Source: Eutypella sp. D-1
Lineage: Eukaryota; Ascomycota; Sordariomycetes; Xylariales; Diatrypaceae
Length of the DNA: 64,000 nucleotides
Assembly: GCA_023313575.1 (NCBI GenBank)
Contig: JAJTTP010000027.1
Coordinates: 1 to 64,000 of the forward strand
Direction of reading: 5' to 3'
Position numbers and translations under genes: made by a program. Position 1 is the first letter of the stretch. Every line of letters starts with the position of its first letter. Positions 45,360-57,841 of the stretch are shown piece after piece. Below the pieces are notes generated by a model that made no database searches, was not told where the DNA came from, and saw only the letters and a program-made list of their open reading frames with translations.

Positions 45360-48300
45360 CGTGGTGCAGAGTCAGCGTAACACTCCCTTCCCCGGGGGCC
45401 ATTCAACAACCCCCGAGGCGGAGCGGATCGTGCATTTGGGGTGTCCATATTGGCCAGCGGAAGGTATTATGTTGCGATAAGGGTCGTCGTCGGGATGCGT
45501 TCCGCTGTGGCCAAGCAGGAAGGCCTAGAACGGGTTTCTATAGCACCCTGAAGTGATGACGCCGGCTGTGTAGCCAGTTAATCTACTCTGTAAAATCAAA
45601 AGGCCCGGCAATTGTACATGATGGTGGGTCGGTGGTACCTCCTGTGGTGTTGCGTATGACGACGTCCAATGAAAACAGCCGACGCGGTCGCAGCTCAGGT
45701 TACATAGATGCTGTGAGCGGATCCCCTCTCTTATCTATTCGTATACATGTGATGATGATGGCCTCATCTACGTCATAGCCTGTGAACATGGGAAGGCGAA
45801 AACATTCTTTTGAGAAAAAGGTTTCTTTTTTTTTTTTTTTTTTTTTTTTTTTCGCTATCTCATCTCGATTCAAAGTGACGCGCTTTTGCCACATTGTCAT
45901 ATTCCCCGTATCCATTTTCCTGCATTGCATTACCCTGCCCGGCAACGTGGTCTTCCGGTTTGAATCCCGAGCAGAGAGAGGGAGATAGGTAGAATGTCCC
46001 ACAATGCTACGAATTGGCTAGCTGTGAAATAAGCAAGATTTGATTGACCCTGTCTGTCAGCCTGTGAAATGATGCCATCTGCATGCTCCTAGACTGGATT
46101 TAGGCTTAGCAAATTCTCATATGCGTTACTAGCCGCCTCTGGAACACAAAACAGCGTCACTACGATAGCGGTGTTGGTCCCTTCATACACCACTTGGCTA
46201 AATGAGGCTATAAAATTTGGATTTCTTTTGACCTTGCTGGTACCTGGGTGCGCCGCATGGCCTGGACGGGGACCCCGGCCTTGGGTGCATTTCTCCCACT
46301 TCACCCTCCGCCATCAGTACAGCGGTCACCGCTAATTGAAGCAATTTAATAGGCCCCTAGGTAATTGTGCGTTGATGTCGTCCTCGCGCCTACAAGTCTT
46401 GCGGTAGAGCCAAGGGGGTTCCTATATTCCTTTCTCGCCTTTTGCCTACCTTATTCTCTGCGCTGTTCTACCATCTTTGTACAGGGAAGGCAAGGGGGGG
46501 GGGGGTTAGAACATAACAAGAATAATGTGATAGAGCAAGACCAGACTGTTGCTCTGCTTCGGATGCCTTCCCGAATACCGTTACCCCTAGCGGAGATTCA
46601 CCCCTCCGAAGCCGAAGTGGACGGGTCAGCTATCAACGGCCGCCGGCCAACAACATTGTCTATAAGCATAATCACTGCCTACCATCCATCACCTGGCAGG
46701 CTTGAGAGTATCATGAACTACAGATGATATGTAGTTTTAATAAACTATTCTTACTAAGATCGCACCTGGGTGCTTACCCTCCGGTAGGACGAATAGATGG
46801 CTCGCTGTGGTTAGATCCATGCGATTCGCTGGTCATCGCAGGGAACTGCCCCCAACTTCACGCACCTACCTTGAACATATGCAATCAACCATATCTGGTT
46901 TATGATGATCCCGCCCCTTACCTGAAAATCTCGGGCTCAACCATTGATATTGGAAGCCGCAATCTGGCTAGGTCAGGTAATCAAGTAACCATCCCCGACC
47001 GGCACCGCTCATCATACTTGGTATGTAAGCCGCGTATGGTTTTTGCTGACCGTGTATTTTATTTACATAGGTAGTCAATCAATAGGGTACAAAATACTCT
47101 TTCCTGACGGATCGACTTCGGCTTCTTACAGGGGGGCCTCCGAATGTCAGGTAAGATAAAAAAACGGGGACTCTTCAGGCGGGAGGCACAGGGAAACGTT
47201 GTATCCGCTGCTGTGATGGAGACTGGGGGAGGGGACTGGGGCGGGTCTGGGGGTGGGCAGTGTCGTCGCGCTGGACCGAACCGAATACAAGTGTGGCATA
47301 CACATCCCGGGCGTCGATCTGGCGATCCCCCTCTGTTAAGATACGGTAATTAGATACCTGGCAACCTGGCAACCTGGTAGGTGATCGGTAGCGAGGAGGG
47401 GGGATTGTGGCCGGCTCTGTGGGCTCGCTATGTAGGCGGGCAGACGGACGGGGGGCGCGCGGGCAGAAAAGAAGAACTCCTCTCTCCTATTGACCGACAA
47501 GTTGATCGACACATCGGACATGCACCTTGCAGCTGCCCCGTACCCAAGTGTCCGTATCCGTGTCCCATAAACCCCTCCCTCTCCATGTGGCACTCTGGTC
47601 TACCATCGCCTATCTCGCGGGTGAGCACACCCGGGCGTCATCTGTCATTCCAAGACATCCAGGATAGCACCCTGAACCCCCTAACCAAGGGGTACTCCCA
47701 TGAAAATTCCCTTGTACTCGTCTTCTAATCAGGGACGAAGACATGCCCATATGCAGCACGATTGGTTATGGCGTTACTGCGGCGGAGAATTTCTTTATTT
47801 TTATTATTACATGCGTTCACCAAGTATACCTACCTACTAGCCTACCCGGCTATCTAATATGATTACAGCATACCTTTTTTACCACGTAGCTAACCGCTAA
47901 CCGCCGAACCGCTAAACCAAACCCAGCGTCGTAGGACCGGGCTTGGGCCCTTGTGTGGCCTGATTCCTCAGGGTGGCCTTCAGCCCAGATCTGGGGAGGA
48001 TCTTCAGCTTCGCTCGGATCGATGTGCGCTGTGCGCCGGGGGGTGGGCCATCTATGTTGCTCTGACTTCTTTGTGGGGGTCCCACCAGTCCCACTGGTTC
48101 CACAGACACAACACTGGAAGCACAGGGAGGAGGGAGGGGGTCAAGGGGGGCATTCCGCAAAGCCCCGACCGCGAGCGGCAATCTGCGCATGCCGCGCCCG
48201 CCCTGCCGTTCTTTCTATCACTATGAGGTAGGTTAGCTCAGGTAGTGGTGTACTGGTGCATCCCCAAGGGGTTACTTCTACCACGACTCACGGCGTCGCA

Positions 48301-51300
48301 TGGCTGCAGGTATCATGCAGTGCTGCATGTGTGTACCTCGTTATGACCGCCTACCAACCAAGCAGCCAAGACAAGTCAGCGTTTATTCGAAAAGTGCTAG
48401 CCGCGGGCGGCTTTTCATTTTTTTTTTCACATGCATGGAGTTTGCAGCCCACCATGACCGCATTTTACTTATTATTATTCTACCACACCAACAGTGCCCC
48501 CTTCCCCTTTCCAGACCACGCCTCGCGCATATGTAATAAGGGAGCTCGTCATAGTGCCTTATCGCACGCTGCCTATCTGGTTCGCTAGGGGAGACATCTG
48601 CCAAGGACGGAAAAAGCCCATGGATGCAGCACAGCATACGTATTTGGGATGTTGCTATGTCATCATACAGCGGAGAGGCACGACTTAAAATAGTGTTCCC
48701 AAGGTGGTCTGGGCACGTTGTAAGCATGTGTAATAGGATACCAACTATGTAGTAGCGTAACTACTGCTAGTTAGTATGCCAGCAGGAAGCGAGCGTAGGG
48801 GAAGGAGGCAGTCGAGTTTACGGTCTTCTCGATATGTAATGAACTACCTATACTAGTAGTTTCCCATATGGCCGAGGAGAACCAGGAATACATCATATAC
48901 AGGTACAAGGAGCGGTAGAGCATGGAAACATGGTTCTTCTTGGAGAAAGCTCGGTCACCAGGGTATCGATAACAACTTTGAAACGTACCAGGTGAAACTA
49001 TGTGTGCTCGACTAAACAATAGGGTAGTATGGGTTGCAAGTCGGTACCTGATCGAGACATGAGTCAGAAGAATGATGTTTAAAGGAGGGCAATTACATGG
49101 CACTATCGGACCACTTTGTACATGGGCAAGCATATCTATCCAATGGGCGCCATGAGGCCAAGTCAGGAACAACCGAGAGAGACGGTAACGGCAACGGATT
49201 GGAGCTAAAATTTCCCGAGGCTACCCATGGATGGTGTGTGATAGGCAGGCAGACAGGTAGGCAGGCAGGTAATTTTTACCTGGCTAACTGGCTAGCTACG
49301 CTGCTCCGCCACCCGGCTTCACTACGGATCGGGCTGATTAAAGACGGAAGGAAAAGGCACGATGGCGGCACTATCCAGGCAACAGACAATGCGGCACGCC
49401 TCAGGTGTTGGCCGGCTGAATCACTAACAACCAGATTAACTACTTGCTGCAGGCCCTCCCCGTCAGCCTCGCTGCCGAGCCATATATATAAAAAGGACAA
49501 GGGTGAGTACCTACGCAGGGTACACAGCCCTCCAACAACTTTTAAAAATATATACCGCGCTGGATTAATCCGCGTCGGAGACCTGGGATCCTTTACCACT
49601 GGAATTGGATTACACGCACTCCATCGCAGGCCGCAGGTTTTTCCGATCAGGCCGACTAGCCGAGACAGGAGGAGATATAATATGTGATCCAGTTAAACCT
49701 GTGACAAGAGACAACCGAAACCCCGCGCATGTAGACATGGAATACGGGACGAATGAGATCAAAAGCATTGGCATTGATACGTTGTGTTCTCTAGCGCAAC
49801 GCATAGTCTGATAAAGATTCTATACACATGGCCGATAGGGGATGCTCATTGGCTGCCCGGCCCGGAGGGGGATTAACCTCATGCCTAGGACTTCAGGTTG
49901 GATGATATATGCCTCTCCCTTGTAAGGAGGTAAGGAGGTAAGGAGGGGCAGAACCATTAGTACCGATCTCCAGGGGAATGAGCCAAGCAGAATCATGGCT
50001 GACCTACATATGGATTATTTAATGTTTTGTAAATAAACCTGAATGCTGATAACAGTAAGAAGTAACCGATGGAGGGGTCCTCTTGGAGACATAGGAAAAG
50101 GTACATTCTTTTACAAGGGGAAGACGGCGATATCCGAAGTATCGAGGGGCAGATCGGGCTGAAGTAATATGAGGGTAAGTACAAGGCCTTAAGGGGGACA
50201 TGGGGCTCAGGGGTTGTGAGGGAGGGGACCCTGGAGAAAGGCCGAAGAGGATAATCTAGCGGTTCCACCCGTTTCCACATGGTAAGGTATTATGACGTCA
50301 CAGGGCTACTGGAAACAGCGGTTTACAGTGCCACCCCACTAATTTATTCCGAGACCTTTCTTGCCATTTATACACCATTTATACAGACAAGACAGAGGAG
50401 GTACCAAGTACTGGAAGCTGGAAGTAATCAGCTTGAACAAGATCCATCCATGCAGCCATGCCATGGTATTGATATGGCGAATCGTTCAGTAGTTACGGCA
50501 GCACTGCCATCGGGAATTTTCTTTCGGTAATCCGTATGGGAAGCCTTCAGGACTGCGTTCCAACCTTCACGAAAGAGAGACTGCTATTCGTCCATTCGGT
50601 ATCAGTTTATTTACAGTCTTCGTACGCACAAACGTAAGCAACCATCAACCTATCATTAGGTCAAGCAGGTGATGGTGTATATTGGCATGAGGTCGTCCAA
50701 TTGCAGGAAACTTATGTATGGATGAAACAATCTACGTGGTTAGATTAGGTAGGTCGATGCAAGTATATTATTCCTCAGCTTTGGCCGTCGGGCAGTGTAT
50801 TATTAGGGGTGCAATAAATAGGGGTCATGGCATATATACAACATTAAACACACATGCTTTTAGTCTGGAAGCCGAGACAAGATTGTGTGATTTTATAGAT
50901 TGATGCCTACTACCAAGACTACTCAACGTTCATGCAGCCACGTAATAAGTCGTGCAACCACGGTGCATCCCGTTGTCTGTCATTATCCCGCGATGCAACG
51001 AAAGAATCACCCGTCTGTCGTGCTTGCGCGATGTATGCAGTTCATTAGCGCCAATGCTGCCGAACTGTGTGTCTTGTGTGTCCGGGATTTGGGGGCGAGC
51101 AGGCGGCTGTCTGCTAGCTGGGCGTCTCACCTCACGATACCCATGCAGGCAGATCGTCTAAGTTTTCTTTACATTTCTGGTCGGCTCAGCATTCAGCCTC
51201 AGCCTTCCGCCAGCTTGTTCCCAGAATCCGCAACCCAAATCGCTAGCCTCGCCGCGGTTGGGTCCCGGTGAAACATTGGGTCAGTCTGCGCATCAGAATT

Positions 51301-53749
51301 GACATGTGGACATCTTCTTTAGAACGGTCCACACGATCGTGATCTTCCCAACGTTCGAACGCTCAAACCCGCTCAAACCCACAAGTCCTCATGTTGTCAA
51401 GGTTGTCAAAATGGCGGGTCTGGGGTTTACTGGGTCGATATCTGGGTCAATTTTCTGGGTCAAACTTCGAATCGCGATCTCTTTGAAATAGCCCAAATCA
51501 CTTCCCCATAATACAGAAATACCATAACTGCTATTATCTAAAGATATTTATCTATATGCGACTATATACGTCCGCAAGCCCGTGAGTTCAGAAAACTGGA
51601 GAGACTGATGCACTTCGCCGCCTATCCACTACCTCGTATACGCACCAAGTCATCCATCCAATAGTAGAGTTGGTAAGTATTAACCGTTAGATTTGCTGAT
51701 ACACCACGTAGTCTGTTGTGGTAGGCATCCAGACTATCAGAGACTTTAGGATTGAGGGTACTTTTATTGCAACCACGGCTTACGGCTTACACCGGGAGAG
51801 AGGCCGTGTAGAGGCCGGTAGGTACTATGTATAATGGACCCACTCCGCCCGCATTATACCGTCCTAGTCCGGTGATATTCTAGCGCGGAGTCCGTTTCCC
51901 TTTTGCTCCATTCATCTTTTCCTAATCCGGGAATAGCTCATCCCCTACCCGCCCAGCCGCCCCGCCCTGCCGCCTACAAAGTACATAATCCTGGACGTCG
52001 ACATGTGAATGGTGAAGACACACAATCGTTCCCACAAATGGTCGCTGTAAGGGAAAACTGAGATGATTAAGATAAAAAGAAAAAAGCCGCCCAAAATCAA
52101 AAATCCTTCGGCTTTCCCTTACTAGCAACAGTCAGACGGTAAATCGGGGAGATCGTGACGGTGGCTAATAGGTGAAACGACGGGACTTGTATACTTCAGA
52201 AATCCTATCCCTATCGAGTACCTTCAATTGCTTTTCTTCTGATTTGTCCCGGCTTTGTTAAGCGGATCGACGACGAAGCGGCTGCAAAGGGCACCCTTGC
52301 AGGTAGATGGACCCTGGATTTCTATCGCAAGTACATACATACATATACATACGTATGTGTGTGTGTGTGTGTGTGTGTGTGGTGGTGGGGTGTTGGTGGT
52401 GGTGGGCGTCTGCAACTCACCTGGTGCCTGGGCGCCCACCACCTGGGCAAGGGACGGGGGTTAGGGAGGCAGGGGTGGGAGGCATTCATGTAACACATAG
52501 ATCTGACCTCGTCCGCTTGGATACTGCCGGACTGTCCTCCATGCCCGTGTGACGCAACAGTCATAAACGGATATAGCTGATGAGAGGAGAATTGGGTTCC
52601 TATGTATGTAGTAGGATGGAGCTCTACCTACTTCTTATGGGCTTAACCAACCCGACCTGACCAACAATGTACCAGGAGCTGTCAGATAGCAAGGCTACAT
52701 GCATACGCATAGGAGGCATCCGCGTACTTGTGTATGCGTGTTATGTATGTGTACCTACGGAAACTGACGTAGGTAAAACAACACGTAGGTTTAACATTGC
52801 AGAGACTCGAGCGTTTCGGGAGACAGTCGGACTATTCTACTTTCCAGTCCACTTGGTTCGACTCTACTATGTAGGCAAGTAGGTTGATAAGATGTATCTA
52901 CCTAAGTACGTTACGCGTGTTATTAGTTGTTAGCAATTACGCACTCGCTTTGGCCCGGCTTTAACTAACTACTAAGTACCTAAGAAACTAGGCCGTCGCA
53001 GTCTACCTACTTGTAGTAGTTAGATTGGTATAGTTACGTTCTAGCCCTATCTTTTTTTCTTGCTTTGAATCGAGGCATGAACGAAGTTTTTCCAATCCCG
53101 ATCGATATGGCGTCAGGGGCGTGTACACTTAGTGGCATTTGCATGGAAAATCATATGCGTTCTTTTGCCTCTGGTACATCCCGTCTTGCCATCCATGGAT
53201 GGAGTGAATAAGCTCCACCGCCAGATCCACTAATGATCCACATTCATGGATGTTATTCTCACCATCCCACAGCCAGTACAGCCCGGCCGGATCTACTAAC
53301 CTACCAACCTCAAAGCCCACAGTTGAGGATACTATGTACGCAAGTACGCAAGCAAGGTACCAACTACGTCGATATCCATGTAGACAGGAATGATGAAATT
53401 CCCAGTATCCCCGTCTCTCAGAGTCCACAGCGGGCCTCTGCTGCTGAGCCTGATGGATATATATATGGGTAGTTCCCCGGATCCGTCCCCAGGGGGAATT
53501 GTTTAGTTCTCTCTAGTTTCTCCTATATCCATCAACATCAACATCAACATCACCTCTTTTCAAGCAACAATCAAATAGATTCCCTTTGCTTTCATCTTGC
53601 GTGTCGAGTTCGATCCTTACCTCACTCACAACCACCGCTCTTAAGCAGCAGTAAGACTGCTTAACCGCTTCCGCAAATACTATATCTCGACGACCTACCT
53701 GCTTTACTATTATCACATACTCCGTATTCAACTCGATATATTTTTCACC
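45360..53749. other. 8.4-kb region without a supported gene
   Basis: No open frame here resembles a known family, and no chain of exons could be built. The longest frame (49097-49687, 196 codons) is low-complexity, with Gly-Arg-Gln repeats from a CAGG tandem. Features seen: T run 45826-45852 (27 nt), G run 46494-46505, TAAGGAGG x3 at 49923-49946, CAGG-type repeats about 49240-49270, a TG run 52356-52381, GGGTC-type repeats about 51380-51460, and TATA-like sites such as the ATATATAAAAAGG near 49490. The sequence is not AT-rich or RIP-like, so it is not simply repeat decay. It may hold long non-coding RNA, a distant promoter or lost genes. Confidence 0.45.
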
Positions 53750-55181
53750 ATGTCCGCCACCAACAGTCGTCTGCAGCCCAAGCGGCCGGCCTTCCACCGC
53801 GCGAAGGGTAGTTTCGCTGAGGAGCTCACCAACGCCCGGACCGACCTAGACAGGAAGCTTAGGGAGAGCGAGAATGCCGACACCCCCTCTCCGTCTGAGA
53901 CAGCCCCATCATTGAGCCCAACTGGCAGTGCTACCCCTTCAACGCCAGAATCCGAGACTACGTCTCCGGTCAGCGCCCCTGTCGATGACGATCATGAGGA
54001 TATCGTCGCCGATGGTTTCGCCTTTGCTTTCGATATTGATGGTGTTCTCGTTCGTGGTGGCCGTGCCATCCCCGAGGCCATCGAAGCCATGAAGGTTCTG
54101 AATGGCGAGAACCAGTATGGGATCAAGATGTGAGCATTCTAACCTTTCCACTATATCATCTGATTAGATATATGAGTGGGCCTGACTAACTATTTCCAGT
54201 CCGTATATCTTCCTCACCAACGGCGGTGGCAAGACCGAGGCTGAGCGTTGCAACGACCTTTCTGGTCAGCTCCAGACTGAGATCTCGCCCGCCCAGTTCA
54301 TTTGCGGCCACACACCTATGTCCGAGATGGCCACCAAGTATAACACCGTACTCGTCGTCGGTGGTGAGGGCGAGAAGTGCCGTCAAGTCGCTGAAGGCTA
54401 CGGCTTCAAGGATGTCGTCACCCCTGGCGATATCATCAAGGCTGACTCCGCCACTACCCCTTTCCGGAAGTTGACTCCCGAGGAGCACCGCAACTCTAAG
54501 GAGCGGGACTTCAGCCAAGTAACCATCGAGGCCATTTTCGTCTTCGCCGACTCCCGTGACTGGGCCGGCGATCTCCAAATCATCATTGACCTTGCCATGT
54601 CTAAGGGCGGCCGCATCGGCACCCTGTCAGAGACCTTCGATGAGGGTCCCCCGATCTACTTCTCTCACAACGACGTGGTCTGGTCTGCTGCCCATGACAA
54701 TGTCCGCCTCGGCATGGGCGCTCTGCGTGGTATCGTGGAGTACACCTTCAAGGAGGTCACCAAGGGCAAGACACTTGAGACCCACGCCTTTGGCAAGCCC
54801 CAGATCGGCACCTTTGAGTTCGCCACCCGCCTTCTAAAGCGGTGGCGTAAGAACGAGCACAAGCTGAATGCCGCGCCAGAAACTGTCTACTTTGTCGGCG
54901 ACACCCCGGAAAGTGACATCCGCGGCACCAACCAGTTCAACGAGAAGGCCGAGAATGACTGGTACAGCATCCTTGTTAAGACCGGCGTGTACCAGGAGGG
55001 CACGGAACCCTCATATAAGCCCCGTGTGACCGTCAACACCGTCCTGGATGCTGTGAACCACGGCATCGAGCGCGAGATGCGAAAAAGGAAGGAGCGGGCG
55101 GTTAAGAACCCCGTCGTCGATATGCCCAAGCTCTCACTGAATGATAGCAACGGCGAGAACGTCCAGGTTGTCGTCTCATAA
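53750..55181 (+). CDS. HAD-superfamily hydrolase (Ykr070w/CECR5-like)
   Basis: Two exons (53750-54129 and 54200-55181, 70-nt intron) give 453 residues. After a disordered Ser/Pro/Thr-rich N-terminus of about 85 residues comes HAD motif I, FDIDGVLVRGG (D95, D97), then motif II in FLTNGGGKTEAERC, and motif IV in VGDTPESDIRG. The cap between motifs and the overall order match the class IIA HAD family that includes yeast Ykr070w and human CECR5 (HDHD5). These enzymes act as phosphatases; the substrate is not established. The N-terminus contains RLQPKRPAFHRAKGSF, weakly basic, so mitochondrial targeting is possible but not clear. Confidence 0.9.
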
Positions 55182-55916
55182 CGCTATTCGCAGCAGGTAT
55201 TTCCTGCAGCACAACGCCACACAACGCCACGCCACAGCACGAAGCATACGACTAGCATCTGTCTTTACAACATTGCTTTGATTTAACTATATTTATGATA
55301 CCACGGCAAGACCACTATAGACATAGACCGCGAATATGCTATAGATGGAGGCGCATTCTTTCCTTCTCAAATCAATTTTAGCCTTTCATACCGCTTCCAG
55401 CGGTCTGCAGTCCCGTGGTGAATGCTTTCATACGGAAGAAATTTCGATTCTTACATTTTTTTCGATATGATTATTGTTAGGCGAGGTGCCTTTCTTGAAA
55501 TGGGACGAAGGCATCTGGCCAAGGGGTTGGTCCATGGTGTTCTGCGGAGCTTGGGATGATATTTATATTAACTAGCGTACTCTTTCCAATTCAGATAAAT
55601 ATCACACAATGATATATACATCAAAAAACTTGTGGAGTTCCGGTGGTGACTCTTGATGTCGGAAACCCCTTACCACACTCATGCAGCCTAACGAAGCATG
55701 ACGATTCCTCCAGGCGCCCTGTAAGTAAGTAGCCTCTAAGGGGCTCGACAACTACGCCTTATTCCAAAACCAGAGACCAGACTTTTACGGACCTACTCCT
55801 CCCCAAAAAGCAACTCGAATAGCTCACTTGTCCTCATCGGAACTTTGACAGGCCATATGGGAGAATCGATGCAAGCAAACAGCACTCGCCAGTGTGGCTG
55901 GAAGGCCGTTCCTAGC
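55182..55916. other. Convergent 3' region
   Basis: Between the HAD gene stop and the stop of the small secreted protein. It has CACAACGCCA-type tandem repeats near 55210-55240 and no gene. Confidence 0.4.
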
Positions 55917-56427
55917 TTATGCCGCCATGCTTTCTGCACCGATAGTGAAGTTCCGGGGTCCCTTATAGTACTGCGTGATCACAGAACCGTGATTTTCTAT
56001 CTCCAACTGGTCCTTGCCAATCGCATGAACGCCGGTCAGGTTCTTCTCTTCGTCCAGAGGCGACGTGACCGTCAGCGCCAGGGATCCTTCGAGCGCCGCA
56101 ACCGACCAGCTGTAGGCGATGTTCTCGCAGCCTGTTGGCTCAACCGCCGGCAGGAGATCTGGGCCCTGTAGCATCAGGCTACAGCGTGTAGACTCCTGAG
56201 AATCGGCCGTGACGACATCGAATTCGTATCTAGGTCCTAGTGGTTAGTTTACATGAATTGACCTCATGACGCTCAAGTAGGCTGGAAACTTACGTGCAGA
56301 ACAGACTATGGGGGATGCAGCTCCCGGTGAAGGTCGTCACTTGGTACTCGCCGGTCTCCCCTCGCCGTAGGGCCGCACCAAGTGCCGGTGAGGCAAGTAG
56401 GACGGAGTAAATGAAGTTGGCTTTCAT
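55917..56427 (-). CDS. Small secreted protein, unknown function
   Basis: Two exons (56294-56427 and 55917-56229, 64-nt intron) give 148 residues. The first about 19 residues (MKANFIYSVLLASPALGAA) form a good secretion signal. The mature part has four cysteines (GSCIPHSLFC, TRCSLM, PTGCEN), enough for two disulfides, and two N-X-T sites (NLT, NFT). It has no recognised domain. Size, signal and paired cysteines resemble the general class of fungal small secreted proteins; effector or hydrophobic-surface roles are guesses. The intron donor is GTAAGT and the acceptor TAG, with phase kept. Confidence 0.75.
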
Positions 56428-57841
56428 GATGGTTGGTATGGACGGGAGTATGAGGTAACTGGATCAGGTGTTGATGAATTATGCTCCCATGATCTCTCTG
56501 GTCAACGACACATCAACAGGGCAAACCTGATATTTATGACCAAACCCCGACATACTCAACGCGGAAATCTTATCATGTATATGTCATCGACTCTTTACTG
56601 TATGAGCCTGTCGCAAAAGGGAAGCTCAGTGCGATAGGCCTGGCAGCAGGCGCGATGTCACGCTGCCAGGCATACTCAACGGTGCCAAGCGGCCGATCTT
56701 CTCGTATCCTCCCTTTCGGGACGCGGTGATATAACTTTAGCAACCGAAGCATTAACGTTTTGATATAGAATGTCTCGGCCGCATTGTCTTTTGTGAGACA
56801 CGATACTTTCACGTCCAGGCCTTCACAGCCTATAGTCCAACTTTGAAAAATCATCCAACGTTGCAACTTGACGATGATCCCGAAGTAGGCTACGTATGCT
56901 ATAAATGGGCTTCTGTCACGGCAACGCTTAAGAAGTGCCGAGTGCCTCAAAGCCCAGATTACCTCTAACCCGATTTGACGTAGGTGATCATCTTCACTGG
57001 CTTTAGCATGGGTGGTAGGTGATGTCATTCGCTCTTCTTTTGGCCGTGGGCCCTTGAGGGTCCGTATTAGCCAACACTCCTGGTAAACGGAACAACCGAA
57101 GGCAAATATAATATCTTCAGCTATAACTAAAGTCTACGATACATCAACCAATGGAAGATAGTAGACCAAAGCAAACGTTACATTGCCTTTGTTAATGGCA
57201 GTAGCGTGTTTATATAGGATATATTTCAACTCTTTGATAATCATAGATAACCTGCTGCTTAATGATGCGTATTTTACCTGTGGGAGGTATGGTTTTCACG
57301 ACTTACCCTTGTCCAAGATGCAACTAGTAACCAGATCAAGCAACTAGGTCATAACATTGTCATTCCATTTCGATTAAGCGTGGTATACAATGCAATCACC
57401 TCATCAAAATATAGCAGCTGAGCTTCAAGGAGGTCGAGACCATGTCAGTGTGAAGGGCAGGACGTCGGAGGATCTCGGCCGAGAGTATATGGACCCTGCA
57501 AGGATGGTAATTGGCGGTCTGCCTGCTGATACGTTTAATGAGGGGGTTTTCTTTCTCCTTAGGTGTTCTTGCCTAAGTAGCGATGAAGAACCCTAGGTGG
57601 CCTGATAACACATGGGCAAGTTTACTTACACGAGCCAACCCTCGTCTCGAGAACTACACTTGAAGGATTTAAATATTGTCAGGGCTTGGCAACATTCCAT
57701 ATGTCCATAGCGAGAAGCTACGTGATGCATAATTGATAGTTCCACAATTTACAAAAGGACTGTTCTCCCTCATACGCCTCCAGCTCCCTTTCGCCTGCCC
57801 GCTCGGTAGTAAACTAGCTAAAACCGGCCATCAAAGTTCAC
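56428..57841. other. Intergenic, no confident gene
   Basis: Upstream of the small secreted protein and downstream of the alcohol dehydrogenase, both on the minus strand. A minus-strand frame at 56573-57028 (151 codons) has no recognisable features and no support beyond length. Confidence 0.4.

Noticed and set aside
49097..49687. 196-codon plus-strand frame in the gene desert
   Set aside because: Low complexity from CAGG-type repeats, no family-like motif, no signal, and no supporting splice pattern.
52845..52870. GGTTCGACTCT as a possible tRNA B box
   Set aside because: No A box or cloverleaf can be formed around it.
45360..53749. CRISPR-like or phage-like organisation in the gene desert
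   Set aside because: The repeats are simple tandem or homopolymer tracts without regular spacers, and the window is eukaryotic.
56573..57028. 151-codon minus-strand frame
   Set aside because: No domain, signal peptide or recognisable motif; length alone is weak evidence in GC-balanced DNA.
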